A stretch of DNA of 64,000 nucleotides, taken from Rutstroemia sp. NJR-2017a BVV2 (Eukaryota > Ascomycota > Leotiomycetes > Helotiales > Rutstroemiaceae). A program made the translations under genes and the position numbers. This document shows positions 23,823-35,837 of this stretch, in pieces. The stretch is taken from NCBI GenBank assembly GCA_002946415.1, contig NJPS01000076.1, forward strand, positions 248,001-312,000, given 5' to 3'. Position 1 is the stretch's first letter. Each line of letters starts with the position of its first letter. Below the pieces are notes generated by a model. The model was not told the DNA's origin. It saw only the letters and a list, made by a program, of their open reading frames with translations, and ran no database searches.

Positions 23823-26458
23823 ATGCCACGACCCAAGAAAGCTGGTGCTCCAGAACCCAAGAAACGTAGCCGCAACGGATGCTGGTGCGTTGAAGTATTC
23901 ACGTTCATCGATCCCCACTAACCACTATGCATTCCCTAGGCCGTGCAAAGCTCGAAAGGTCAAATGCGATGAAGCTCGACCAACATGTGTCAATTGTTCG
24001 AAGCAGGGCGAAATCTGCGACTATAGCATTCGACTGAACTGGGACGGGAGGGGAAAGAAGAAGCCCCAAGATGGTGTTGGGGCTGGTCAAATCAATTTCT
24101 CTGCCACAACTCCGACGGACACGGCACCGAAGGATGCTGGACAACTATCTACAGAGTCTTTCACGGCTTTTCAATCCTTCGGACCAGGCTCTACACCGGT
24201 GGTCGACCACAATGCTCGAGATACGGAATATCCGAAGCAAACGACAGAAACCGCCATGATTGATCCTGCCTTGATGCTAGCTGTAGCTTCACCAACTGCA
24301 GCGCTCGCGACTGATTATCATAGTGGCCCTGGTCAGCTGCATCTACAACATCCCCAAAGCTTCGAGCGATATCACTCCGGTGTTTCTGTGCCTCCAGTAT
24401 CGCCAATGCTTGTCGACGCGCCAAGTCGCAGTCAGGGGCAAATAGGCAACGAAGTGGACGACCTCGGTACAAATTCTAGCGCAGCGTCGACCTCCAACAA
24501 GAGTGTGGGCTTTCTAGACGTCGAAAGTCCGATTTCTACACCGACGTATTATCGTAGCGCAATTGGAACCCCCGCTGCAGACGCTTCGCTCGACCGTCCT
24601 CCAAAGCGTGTTAAACACGACAGCTTAGCCCTCTCGTCCTCAATGCTTCCTCCGTCTCAACCTCGTACGCTGTACAATGACGATGTGCAGACTCTAACTC
24701 CCCAACTCCCGTCCCCGAGAGCCATCAGTTCGAACTTCGGGGTTGATTCATACAGATCTAGACGACCACCGCAGGGCTCAGATCAACTGCGGAGACTGTC
24801 TGTAAACTCATTGTTGTCAGGACCACCAGAGGGTCAACTCCCGGCTCAATCACCTGGCTCCGTTCAAAACTCAGACCATGAAAGCCAAGGTTGGTCACCT
24901 TCGGTTTCTGATGTGTACAGAGATACCGAAACCTGGGGCGTTGATCGAGGCTTTATAGATCTGGATATTGGCAAAAATGATGACGCCAATGCAACATCGG
25001 GAATGTCTCCAAAGGCTGTACGCCAAAATCAAGAACTTATAATTGGCAGCCCTGGGATTGCATCGCCCGTTGAGTTTGGATTCGGCATGGAGAGCAATGA
25101 TACAGCACTGGATGTGAGATACTATGACAAGCCAGTTCCTATATGCATACCCCGTGCACTGGAACCTCTCCCCACGAAACTGCTCGAGAATCCTATGAAC
25201 TTACTTGTAAGTTCTTATTCTAACTCACGATTAACTTTTACTAACACCCGTTGCAGTACTTTGTAAGGATCCTCCGGATAACTCACAATCGCATGAAACT
25301 AACATTTCCTAGCATCACTTCCTTAATCATACGGCGGGCTGTTTAATCCCACATAATTGTTCATCGAATCCGTTCAGGAGTATTTTGCCACAGATGGCCG
25401 TTCGCGATGATGATCTCTTGCACCTTTTGCTTGCATACTCAGCTTCACACCGAGCTAGGCTTTTGAGACAGCCAGAGCCTGCCACCCGCATAGCCCTATG
25501 GGTTAAAGATATCTTTCCTAACCTCAGACATGCTCTCGATGATCCCAACAAGATCATCACCGATGCCAACCTAGCAACGGTAATAATGCTCGCGTCTCTC
25601 GAGATTATATCTCCTAAAGCCTTTGGAGTCGCCGTTCCGTGGCAGAAGCATCTCGAGCTTGCGCGACAGATGGTTGCTGCTCGAGGTGGCGCACACCGAA
25701 TGCAAACAATATCCCGCAAGGATAAGGTTTCATCGTTTTTATGGAGCTGGTTCGCATATCTGGATGTTCTTGGCAGCTTGAGTGGAGGGCAGAACATTTC
25801 TTCAGCCTGGATGCTGGATTACGATATTGAAGATGACGCTGGAGACTACCAGATCGATTGCATCCTCGGATTCACCAGTCGATGTGTTCGAATATTGGCC
25901 AAAGTTGCTGCTCTGGCTCGTCAATGCGATGCTCAGCGTATTGGAGCCGATTCAACCATTCAAGCTGACTGGCAGCCGTCTGAAGGTGTGGTATCTCGTG
26001 CCCAGAAACTGGAAGCCGATCTTCTAGAATCTCGTCGCCATCGAGCAAAGCCTTGTACGCATATGCAGTCGAAGTCTGAAGCGGAATATCAATGGGACAC
26101 TCTAGAAGTTGCAGCCACCAATGAAGCTTTCCATTCCGCGGGGCTCATTCACCTCCATAGAAGGATACTGGGAAAGCCTTCGGAACATGAAGACGTACAG
26201 CATGCAGTTCGTGAGATCCTGGGTTCTTTCAACAAAGTTCGAAAAGGTAGTAGTGCTGAGGCATGTCTACTTTTTCCAATGTTCACTGCAGGTTGCGATC
26301 TTCAAGACGAGAAGCAACGTTCAGATATCCTTGAACGCATAATCAGAGTGGAGAAGTTTGGCATGACGCAAGTACATAATGCGCGGAAGCTGATGGAAAA
26401 GGTCTGGGAAACGGGCAAACCCTGGGAAACTCTTGTTGGTGGTGAATTCTTTGGTTGA
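23823..26458 (+). CDS. Zn(II)2Cys6 transcription factor with fungal-specific regulatory domain
   Basis: Four exons: 23823-23884, 23940-25206, 25257-25262 (only 6 nt, TAC-TTT) and 25313-26458, giving 826 residues. The first junction creates the binuclear zinc cluster CWPCKARKVKCDEARPTC, then VNCSKQGEICDY, preceded by basic KKRSRNG. A long Ser/Pro/Gln-rich linker (about 60-430) leads to the C-terminal regulatory domain beginning NPMNLLYFHHFLNHTAG and continuing with MAVRDDDLLHLLLAYSASHRARLL and ALWVKDIFPNLRHAL, the Fungal_trans_2 type found in arginine-regulator-like factors. YF of the micro-exon fits the LLYFHHF block of that family. Nuclear regulator; target unknown, no obvious cluster around it. 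Confidence 0.9.
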
Positions 26459-28331
26459 TCTCGCTGGCTGTATGCCAACGCGAATCAGTGCGCCAGAATC
26501 AAGCGCATGATCTGTCAATTTTTTTGGCATAAGTCTGCTGCACATTTCTAGTCCTGGGCATGACAGAAAAAGGCCCATGTTTGTGTTCGAGATGATTGTT
26601 GTTGGGTGTGCGGAATTAAAAAGATGTTCCAGAGTTTGTCTGGGATGTCTGGCGGCCATGTTGTGGGCAACCAGTGTCACTCGCTGGCACGGATTAACAG
26701 AACGTGCCAACCACTGCAAGTGACAGCCCACAATGTCGCCGTCTCGTACTATGTAGGATCTTTTCTGAAGGAGATAAGCGTGATAGTAAGCGGTTCTATT
26801 GAATCGACTTTGCTCCGGCGCCAGCGACTAGGACTCGGCCTAGGAAGATTTACAGGCATAGTGAGTTTCACTATTTTGCCGAAACGCATAGTATATGTTG
26901 CGATATATTCGCGTGAGTGGGATGGTCACGTCTTCCTTGAGAGTAGTCAAATATTCTCGAAACTCAGGATGTACACTTTCTACTCTTTCGTCTACGAACA
27001 CAGCGCGGGATGGTTGCGATGGTGGAAGGCAAGAGAGTTTTACGAACTCCAAAGTCTTTATAGTTCGTCCAATCATCCGTGAAAGTAAGAGCCGATTCAT
27101 TTTCGGCATCGACCAGCAGCAGACTACGGTGCGGGAACAGGAAGGAGGACCTCTGTAATAGAGACACTTTTTTGTCAAGGTTTTTGTTGACATTCGGGGA
27201 ATTGTGCCTTGGGCCCAGCACAACATCACTTGTCAAGCGCTTTCCGGGAAGGATACTTATGGACTCATGGAGAACCATTTTTTGGGCAGTCCCTACCTTG
27301 AGCGCCAGATGGCGTTTGGCTCCATGCCGATCAGTTGGTTCTTTCTTGTCCCGTACCTAAAGTCTTTTCGAAACGTATGCCATCCACGGTTTCCTGGATG
27401 CACTTGGAGCTTCATCTCATACGAGGTGTGGTCAGTCACTTTTGTTTCATGGAACAAAAGGTTCATGGTCAATATTTATTTGCAAGGGAAATTCGCAAAT
27501 TGCTTTGACCGTTCAAAGTCAGAGGTGTTTTTGATAGTCCTGGTGGTGCGAGCTCACCCTGTCTTGTTCACCTCTGGTAAATTGTAATTGGCAATGGAGT
27601 TCTATGTGGTGGAAGAAGCTGTCTAGTTGTTAAGGAGTGCTAGCCTCACGTTTTAGATAGTTGATTCATGAATCTACAGCTCGATTTGTTGCCTTTACTT
27701 GGTGGGTCGTTTGATCAAAGTGATATGTTTGAGCGTGGCGAGGTTGCACAATGCATAGTCTTGACTCTGACCTAGTTACGTATCCCACAAGTAGATTCCG
27801 TGGTGACATATCACAACGCTATTTCCGGTTCTTTTGACAGCTGCCAGACCCGGATGTGGCCAAATCGCAGATCACGTGTAACAGTTGAATAGTAATCAAC
27901 ACGGTTCATATTTTGTGAATTTTCCTTCTTACTACAATCGTCTATTTCTTATCTTTCGAAGAATCAAGCCGTCGACAATGAACCCGACTACTCGGTATCC
28001 TTCGGTTTTGGATTTCCAACTAACTTACCGCTCCTTCGCATGATTGGTCGCTCCGAGCCGTTATCCCCGGAAAATGGAGTAAATGCCTCGGCATGTCCGC
28101 TGTGTGGAGAGCGAAGTTGTGGAGAGGGGGGCGGAAGAACCATGACCATTACGAAAGTACTCCCAGGTATTACCGGTATTTTGTTGAGGTACTTGAGTGA
28201 ATCTCCCTTTGTTGTTTCGGATCCTTTCCGTGCCTTGTATGTATAAATAATATACCGTCCTCTGCCATTGAATCCTGCAGCACTTTGCTTCTTCATTCTT
28301 TCTTATCTCACGCGTCACGCTCTAATCAATT
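26459..28331. other. 1.9-kb gene-poor stretch
   Basis: No supported gene. Several 100-160 codon open frames on both strands (about 26606-27082, 27204-27587, 26840-27278 reverse) overlap each other and show no motif that I know. It includes the 3' UTR of the regulator and the promoter of the ligase gene. Could hide a decayed gene, but I cannot show it. Confidence 0.45.
28242..28249 (+). promoter_or_regulatory. TATA box of 4CL-like gene
   Basis: TATAAATA, 90 bases before the ATG at 28332, in a promoter with GC/AT contrast. Good match in sequence and distance. Confidence 0.6.
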
Positions 28332-30113
28332 ATGCCTATAGAATCTACATACCCCAGGGTTGAGATCCCAGAAGTGGATATATGGACTTTGTTGTTTGAG
28401 AGGAAAGATAAGGCGTTCCCTGATGATAAAGGTAGAATTCACCACCGCTTCTAATTTTGAAGCGTTGTCTGGCTTGTTGCAGAGCATTTTTACTGATGTC
28501 GTTACGTTTCTAGCTATCTACACAGACGCCGAGACCTCACGATCATACACATATGCGCAAGTCCGAGACACCGCCATAGAATTCGGAAAGGGATTAAAAG
28601 CAGTGTGGGAATGGCAGAAGGGCGACGTGCTGGCTCTCTATACACCGAACTGTATTGATACACCTGCTGTGCTATGGGGAACACACTGGGCAGGCGGCAT
28701 TGTGTCACCGGCGAACCCGGGATACACGGTCGATGAGTTGACGTTCCAGTTGAAAGATTCTGGAGCGAAAGCACTGGTCACACAAAAACCGTTTCTAAAA
28801 TCGGCACAGGAAGCTTGCAGAAATGTTGGCATTCCTGACGATCGGATAATTCTGGTTGGGGATGAAAGGGATGAGACGTCGAAATTCAAACATTTTACCA
28901 ATGTGCGAAATATTTCTGGCGCGACAAGATACATGAGAACGAAGCTGAAGCCGAAGGACCTCGCTTTCTTGGTCTATAGTAGTGGAACGACAGGGCATCC
29001 TAAGGGTGTTATGTTGAGTCATGGGAATATCGTTGCGAATACTTTAATGCTGGATCCTGCTGAGAAAAGCTTGAGCTGGGAGGGGGGAAAAGATGGCAGG
29101 GGAGATAAGGTCCTGGCTGTCTTGCCATTTTTCCATATCTACGTAAGATGCTTCTTCCCAATCAGTGACCAATCATGACTAACTTCTTGCAGGGATTAAC
29201 TTGCATCATCCATTTAACGATTTGGAAAGGCCTCGAGTGTATCGTGATGGCTAAATTTGACCTAGAAAGGTTCTGCTACTTTATTCAGAAATACTCGATC
29301 ACATTTGGATATGTCGTTCCTCCGATTATTCTCCTACTGGGTAAACACCCCATAGTCGCAAAATACGATATGTCCTCGCTCCGGATGTTGAATTCTGGTG
29401 CAGCACCTTTGACGAAGGAGCTGGTCGATACGGTATATGCACGTATCAAGGTGCCCATCAAGCAGGGGTATGGTCTCAGTGAAACGAGTCCGACAACACA
29501 TACTCAGCCATGGGATGATTGGGATAAAACCCCAGGTTCTGTTGGACTAATGCTGCCGAATCAGACTGCTAAATACGTCAATGATGAAGGGAAAGAAGTA
29601 CCAGCAGGTGAGACTGGTGAACTGTGGATTAAAGGTCCCAACGTTTTCCAGGGCTACCTGAACAACCCTGAAGGCACCAAGAACGCCCTGACAGAAGATG
29701 GATATTTCAAGACTGGCGATGTTGGACACCAGGATAAGAATGGCAATTTCTATATTACCGACCGTGTGAAGGAATTGATCAAGTACAAGGGCTTCCAAGT
29801 GCCACCTGCGGAATTAGAAGGGCTTCTAGCATCGCACGAAGATATCGATGACGTAGCAGTCATTGGTATTGAGGATAAAGAGCAAGCCACTGAAGTCCCA
29901 AGAGCGTATGTGGTTCCGAAGAAGGGAGTTGAGGGTAGTAAGGCGACGGAGAAGAGGATAGTAGAATGGCTGCAATCGAGGGTTGCGAATCATAAGCGTT
30001 TGAGAGGCGGTGTCAAGTTTGTGGATGAGATTCCGAAGAGTGCGAGTGGGAAGATTTTGAGGAGGATGTTGAAGGAGCAGGCAAAGAAGGAGGGTGAGAA
30101 GGCGAAGTTGTAG
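28332..30113 (+). CDS. 4-coumarate:CoA ligase-like acyl-CoA synthetase, peroxisomal
   Basis: Exons 28332-28431, 28514-29142 and 29193-30113 give 549 residues. ANL-superfamily motifs: A3 LVYSSGTTGHPKGVMLSHGN (about 184-203), A5 QGYGLSETSPTTH, A7 YFKTGDVGHQDKNG, A8 ITDRVKELIKYKGFQVPPAELE, and the catalytic Lys in SASGKILRRML. The enzyme adenylates a carboxylic acid and transfers it to CoA. The protein ends EKAKL: AKL is a peroxisomal targeting signal type 1, so a role in peroxisomal activation of fatty or aromatic acids is likely. Both exon junctions close the frame (DKAIYTDAE and FFHIYGLTC). A TATA box lies upstream. The acid used cannot be told from sequence alone. Confidence 0.93.
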
Positions 30114-30427
30114 ATGGGTAGATTATACAGGCAGGATATAGGGAAATGGATAAATAATAAATTAACATATTGCATGATATTATTATGTTTTTTTGTTTCT
30201 GGTTTCTAGAGTATCTGGCCCAAAACCTTCGCCTGTCATCTAAAGGGAGCACGGGAGCTATGCTCTGGTTCTGGACCGATCCGAAAGTCACCCGGATGAA
30301 TTCGGACCGATGCGGCCGCCACTCTCTAAATTTCTCCAGATATCTTATCGACTTCAACTAAACTGACTGCAAAGGCGAATTGATCAAGCTCAACAACAAC
30401 GAACAATTGTTCTTTAAGATCGCAATC
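30114..30427. other. short intergenic spacer
   Basis: About 310 bases between the ligase stop and the ATP11 start on the same strand. Nothing beyond 3' UTR and promoter is seen. Confidence 0.5.
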
Positions 30428-31441
30428 ATGGCAAGCTTCCGTACTCCTGCTTTGAGACGCATGATTTCTGGCGCACCTCCATATCTACGAGCTTCGCAGA
30501 AAAGATGGGCGCAAGTGCATGATATTCGGTTTTTAGCCACCCAGCAGTCAGATCGAGTTTTAGATAAGTACAGGGAAAAGCTCGAGAAGAAGGCCAAAGA
30601 GTAAGTTGGTTCTCTGCCGTTATATATGTAGGCCTTCTTGCTGATATCTTACAATAGGGAAGGTGTACGAGATGTCAATGAACTGAGAGAAGTATACAAG
30701 GAGAAGATCGATCACTTAAAGAAGAAAGCTACTATTCCCATTCCTCCTATAAATGCTCCTCCTACGCCACCGCCATCGCCGACCTCTTCGTCGCCAACTC
30801 CGTCATCGCCAGCCCCTCCATCGCCTTTTCCAGAAGCTCCACCGGCACCTCAGGTTCCAACCGAAAAGACATCCTCGAATCCCGGGCTCAAAACCCTTTC
30901 ATCTTTTCTGAATATCGAAAAGGCGCGCGATCTTTCCCAAAAAGAAATCGAAGCACTCTGGCGAGTACGCCATGTCAACGATACGCAGTCACTATGCGCA
31001 GTTATTCCTCTCGAGACATACCAAACCATCGAAGCCACCGCGAAGAAACATCCACATTTCATCTTACCCCTTCCCAAAGAGGGGCAAGGTGCAGAAATCC
31101 ATTTCCTGCAATGGACTTTCCCGGCGGAAAATACGGTCACTGTCATGTTTACCCACTTAGCAGAGTACAAATTGCGCGGGGAGTTCAGTCAGCCACATAC
31201 CACCATCACGCATCATCTGGAACTAGCAGATGATAAAGAGCTTGTTTTACTGCAGGGGCAGGTCGTGAAGGGACGAGGTGTAAGTGTGGATGAAGCAAAA
31301 TGGCTGGTGATGTGTCTGCAAAAGTTCTATGGGTTACTGGGGGAGAATCAAGAGAGGCGAAAACTGTTAGAGCAATTTGGGCGAGGGGATCCGGCCTTCA
31401 AACTTGAGACTCTTGTGGAAGAAGCCGAGAAGATCATCTAG
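30428..31441 (+). CDS. ATP11: mitochondrial F1-ATPase assembly factor Atp11
   Basis: Exons 30428-30600 and 30658-31441 give 318 residues. The head MASFRTPALRRMISGAPPYLR is a basic mitochondrial presequence. After a predicted helix (DRVLDKYREKLEKKAKEEG) comes a Pro/Ser-rich linker (about 92-130, PPTPPPSPTSSSPTPSS), then the Atp11 domain: LKTLSSFLNIEKA, IEALWRVRHV, HFILPLPKEGQGAEIHFLQW and TVMFTHLAEYKLRGEFSQPH. Atp11 is a matrix chaperone binding the free beta subunit of F1 during assembly. The linker is longer than in yeast. With cytochrome c1 this is the second respiratory-chain gene of the window, but they are not clustered. Confidence 0.94.
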
Positions 31442-32288
31442 GTGATGAAACGCTTCCTATGGCATGTACCATATTCTGAAGTCAGATGTCTCCGCTTAGG
31501 GCACCTTTGGCGATACTGGATGAATGTAACGCCAATGTGCCTTTTGCCAGGACTTTTTTATTCACAGAAATGGTCCTGGAGTTAGGAAGCTCTGCAGTGA
31601 GGGCTGCTTGGCTCAGATTGTAGGACTACCTAGCTTTCGACGCTTTGTGGTCAGCGCAGCTTCTGTGGAGCTTGCAGATCGATGGAAGTATCCAAACTCA
31701 TGATCCAATGTGTGTTTACGCACTTGTGAAACCAAAGCAACTACATCTCAGGGTGCATATCATGTAGCATATTGATGTGGAATCTTGTTAGAGTTTTATA
31801 TAGACGAGTAGTTAGAAGAGTTCAGACCAAGTCTGCTGGTGTTGATGATGAGACGATACCAATACTGTTGATACCTAATGACAGTTCGGTGCAAGCACAT
31901 GATTCTGTTCGAAAATTTGTGGTTCACCCTGTTCCTCTAGCCAGACGAGAATATCATGTATTCCCTTCTAGCATACCGTTGGTGCATGCCGTTGGTGCTC
32001 ACCCTGGTCTCAAACATCCATATCTCATCAGATGAAAACCAGAAGCTCATTGTCCAGTTTCATTGATTCCGCGGTTTGGAGACAAGAATCAGTGGGATTC
32101 TTTGGGTTGTGGGTAACAATATACCAAAAATACCTGATTAAGTCCACAGTGTCTGAACCTGTTTTCGTTCCTGCCCAAACAATACAAGCAGTCTAGAGCT
32201 CATATGTTGCCCTTCTGACCACCAGTAATCATAACCCAACTTCACACACTGGGAAAACGTACTCCGAGTATGCTATTAATCCGAGTCC
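31442..32288. other. intergenic between ATP11 and BTB cluster
   Basis: About 850 bases without a recognisable gene; an 87-codon frame at 31772-32035 has no support. It marks the left border of the BTB cluster. Confidence 0.5.
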
Positions 32289-33314
32289 TCAACCTTTATT
32301 TGCGGTTCCTGCTCTATACTCTGGTGTATTGTTCCCTGCTGTAGACCTTGGAGCATTGTTACCTGCTGTAGACTCTGGAGTACTGATTCCTGCTGTTGGC
32401 TCTGGAGTATTGTTTCTTGTTGTACACCGTGGAGCACCATTTCCTGCTGCTACTCTCCCGACATTTGGTTGCTCCCTCCTCGCACCCTCACAGCGCGATT
32501 CATTCGGTCCATGAACATGGAAATCACAAAACGTAAACATCGACAGAAATATATTCGACCGTCTAGCTTGCGGATCCCAGCCCGTCATCCCGTGATAGCA
32601 AATCAACACAAAGATATCGCGGAACAGGCCCGGACAGACCTCAAACAGCTCGGCGTATCTGTGCGCCCACTGCAGGTCTCCGACCCTTTGCCGCATCTGA
32701 AATACCACGCACGCGGCCACGAACCAGCGGAGCTTGCTCCCGGGGCGGGTGTTCTGGTATATCCCGACGATGGCGATGAGTCGGAAGTTGGAGCGGCTAG
32801 CCGCATGATCTGTGATTATGCGCTCTATGAGGACATTCATCAGTTTGTTGCATTCGACCTTCTCGGCGAAGTAGTAGAGCTCCATGAGCTCGGCGCCGTT
32901 GTCAGGCAGGTCGGGAAGCCCCTTGATGTGCATATAATACAGGAATGCGTCCACGATTTTGGGTTCGTACTCGGGGAGCTCTATGAAGGGGAGGGAACCG
33001 TCTTCGGGGGGGTTCAGTCTGTTGCAGATGCGCTCGAAATATTTCGAGTATTCGCAAAGCAGGTTTTCGTTTACGACGAAGGATTTTTGCTCCTGACCTA
33101 CGATCAGTTCGACGAGTTGGTCATCACTGTCATCGCTGTCATCGCTGACATTGTAGGCGGGATCACTGTGTTTCTTGTTAGGATGAAGATGCGGGTGCGA
33201 AGCGGGAAAAGAAACTCACTCGATGTCCATAGCTAGATTCTCGAGTTCTTGAAATAACAATGTCTCTTTCTGTCGATGTCCTCTTAGTGATGTTTCTGAA
33301 GAGTTGATTGCCAT
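32289..33314 (-). CDS. BTB/POZ-domain protein (cluster member 1) with C-terminal nonapeptide repeats
   Basis: Exons 33220-33314 and 32289-33165 give 323 residues; intron GTGAGT...CACAG, phase 2. After an acidic (SDDSDDSDD) stretch the BTB fold begins: LVELIVGQEQKSFVVNENL, LLCEYSKYFERICN, LPFIELPEYEPKIVDAFLYYM. The helical part follows (ELMELYYFAEKVECNKLMN, IYQNTRPGSKLRWFVAACVV). The C-terminal motif is CDFHVHGPNESRC, shared in form with the other four cluster members. The tail has five 9-residue repeats of the form TAGNNTPEx. BTB proteins often serve as Cullin-3 adaptors or dimerisation modules; the role here is unknown. The start is uncertain: an upstream in-frame ATG at 33434 would add 40 residues. 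Confidence 0.75.
32318..32452 (-). repeat. 27-bp coding tandem repeat, five copies
   Basis: Units such as ACTCTGGAGTATTGTTTC... of 27 bp repeat five times without frame disruption, encoding nonapeptides (TTRNNTPEP, TAGISTPES, TAGNNAPRS, TAGNNTPEY). Copies differ by point changes only, so the array is not brand new. Confidence 0.75.
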
Positions 33315-34214
33315 CTTCTTTAAGAATCTATTGTTTGAGTAGGGGAAGTCGGATTCGAAAGAAGGAAGGAAGGAAGGAAAGAGGACCCAAGTCTCGAAGC
33401 TAGGTCGCTGCCTCGCTACTACCAGCAATATCATGGACAAGCTTAAGGGGATAACACCACTAGTGGATATTTCAGTTCATCGACTAACTTCAGTCCTCTA
33501 ACTAATTATTTATTTACTTCTTCTGTTATTCTGAAGCATATAGCTTATTGCTCAAGTGAAATCTCGACAGTGAGGACTTATGCATACATTTCCCGGAGGA
33601 TAAGTATCAAATGTTTATATTTAGTGGAATATCCAATTTCTGGAGCTTGTCGTTGGATTAGTATAGCCACTGGTTTACTTTACTAGCGGTAGGTTATTCT
33701 CTGCCTCGTTGCATCCTTCGGGCAAGGAAGGTCTCGGGCAGGCTGCAAAAGTAGGCGGCTTGCCATTTCTCTAGTATGGTGTTGCTGCTGGTGCAGGAGC
33801 GATGCAGGAAATTCACGTCGCTATGGTAGAACACCGATGATCATGAACCGTCTTGTGATACGGTACTCCGTCAGCCAAATCCGAGTTATGCATGTCTTCA
33901 TCTTAGAATTACTTTCTTCTGTAAACCTCAAATCTTCCAGTCTGTTAAACGATGACTATCATTCACTCGGTGAGCTTGCAATCGAAAGTATGAAGAATGG
34001 GTATTTATCATGAGCAACTAGACAAGGGTAACAAGCTTTTTGAATACATGGATCATTGCTCCGCCGTCCTACCCCTCATGAACTCTTCCAGCTTAATCAG
34101 CTCTTGCTATCCTACATGAATGATGAAACCCCAGAAACGAAGACATCATCTCCTACCCACTAACCCCGACGTCCTTTCTTCGAAATACCATCTTCATTCA
34201 AACTCCAAATTCTT
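33315..34214. other. intergenic inside BTB cluster
   Basis: 900 bases with no gene. I looked for BTB remnants on both strands and saw none. Contains the promoter of BTB member 1 and the 3' flank of member 2. Confidence 0.5.
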
Positions 34215-35281
34215 TCACTGACCGTCAAGAAGGTAACAGCCGCGAACTTCATATCTCGAGTCCGAACCTTCCGCGTCCTCACCATGGGGGTGGACGTGGA
34301 ACTGACAAGGATGGACACCTCGTGTTGCTGTAATTGAGGCAGATCCAGCTTCTGACGAATCAGTTAGGTCAGCATGCACAGCATTCTCTTGGAACGACCC
34401 TCGGACACGCGGGTCTGGGTTGTGCTTAACGGTAGCAACAATGTAGCGTGTGAACTCGTCGAAAAAGTCATCACTGGCGCGAAGGAGTATTTTTAAGCTC
34501 GTGTCGTCCAGGCCAGGGGTGGTGATTGCGTAAAGAGTTGAGGCGACGCAGAACTTTCTTAAAAGTGAGGTCTTCTCCCCATGTTCGTATATGTTCTTGA
34601 CAAGCATTGCGGGGAGAACTCTGCCTGTCATAACCAGCCCGTCTTGTATTTTGTCCATGATCTTGTTCAAGAAGATATGATCCATCTCAAACATTTCGGC
34701 GAAGACGTAAAGTTGGCACAAATCGGCGAGACGACTGCCCTGTTGGACGGGAGTGAGGTTGTGCGTTACACCTGGGACGACCTGTTTGTACAAGTATTCA
34801 GTGAACAACTTAAAGACGGCAGGACAGGTGTCGTGGATTTTGTAGAGTAAACCAGAGTGATTGGTGTTAGACTTGACCATTTTTGCGAAACGTCGAGAAC
34901 AGTTTGCTAGAAGGTTTTTGTGAATTGAGAAGATGGCCACTTCCTCATTGGGGTCATGTTCATTGGCGCAGACTCTCAATGTAATGATTTCACATCCCAT
35001 ATGACTATGAATCAATTTAGACCGACGTTCATTGCGAAGAGATGGGAGTTCCTGTACTTACTCACTGAGCAGAACCCCCGCCGACCTCTCAATTCTAGTG
35101 ATCTGCATGCCGCTCGTCTTCTTGGACGCAGCTTGATTATTCAAAGTGTCACTATGGTTGATGTCGTTGCCGTTCGTGTGGTTAGGAGAAGCTTGACGCT
35201 GTCAAGCAAGCAGTTAGATTGCTGCATCAATGCTGCAGTCCTTAGATGAAAGCTGAATTGGAAACTTACCTCCCGACTCAT
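34215..35281 (-). CDS. BTB/POZ-domain protein (cluster member 2)
   Basis: Exons 35270-35281 (12 nt, Met-Ser-Arg-Glu), 35062-35198 and 34215-35004 give 312 residues; the second intron is phase 2 directly before the BTB domain, as in the paralogues. The head is Asn/Ser-rich (SPNHTNGNDINHSDTLNNQ). BTB part: CEIITLRVCANEHDPNEEVA, FSIHKNLLANCSRRFAKMV, CPAVFKLFTEYLYKQ, then DLCQLYVFAEMFEMDHIFLN and SLLRKFCVASTLYAI. The tail has CQFHVHPHGED, the cluster's C-x-F-H-x-H motif, though the next Cys is further off than in the others. The start codon rests on splice signals alone and on frame closure. Function unknown; probably a dimerising adaptor. Confidence 0.75.
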
Positions 35282-35837
35282 CTTGTTGATGGATTTTGAA
35301 GCAGAGCCTTGAATTCAGTATTTAACAAGATTGAATGCAGAAACTATCGCAAGAGGAATTAAGCATGTATCCATCCAGGTGCAGAATGATGTATTTGATG
35401 AATGGAGAAGTGCGAAGAGGTGTTCGTTGTGGTTGTGTCTTTGAAAGAAGAGAAGGTGAAGCAATCAGGTGGTCAGGCGAGGTCGAGGCCAACGAGGAAG
35501 ACTTACCTTTTCGCGGACTAGCCTCGTTTTGAAAGTGAATTGAAATCAGGTGAAGCTACAAGATGAAGAGTATTAGATAAAACCATTGGAGTAACTGGGT
35601 GAGCACCATATTCACTATGCCAAGTGCAGGTTTCGTCCTCATGTACCTCCAATCTACCACGTCCTTCCCGTGACTTAATATGCAAAGTTGACCTGGTGTA
35701 TACGCACGATACTCCATACTTCGTTCCACAACCACGGCGTGATGATTTTAGCAAAGAACGAAGATTTAGGCAGGTTCGTTGAAGTGTTGCAAAGGCATTT
35801 CTGAAAGCGGGTCGACCGTGGCTGATACAGAATCCAG
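35282..35837. other. intergenic between divergent BTB members 2 and 3
   Basis: Upstream region shared by minus-strand member 2 and plus-strand member 3. The 5' exon of member 3 should lie here but cannot be placed; a 115-codon reverse frame (35518-35865) is judged a shadow. Confidence 0.45.

Noticed and set aside
26606..27587. Several 100-160 codon frames on both strands as possible genes or a transposon relic
   Set aside because: They overlap each other, lack known domains, and no terminal repeats or target-site duplications were seen.
31772..32035. 87-codon frame between ATP11 and the BTB cluster
   Set aside because: Short, no domain, no supporting splice or promoter signals.
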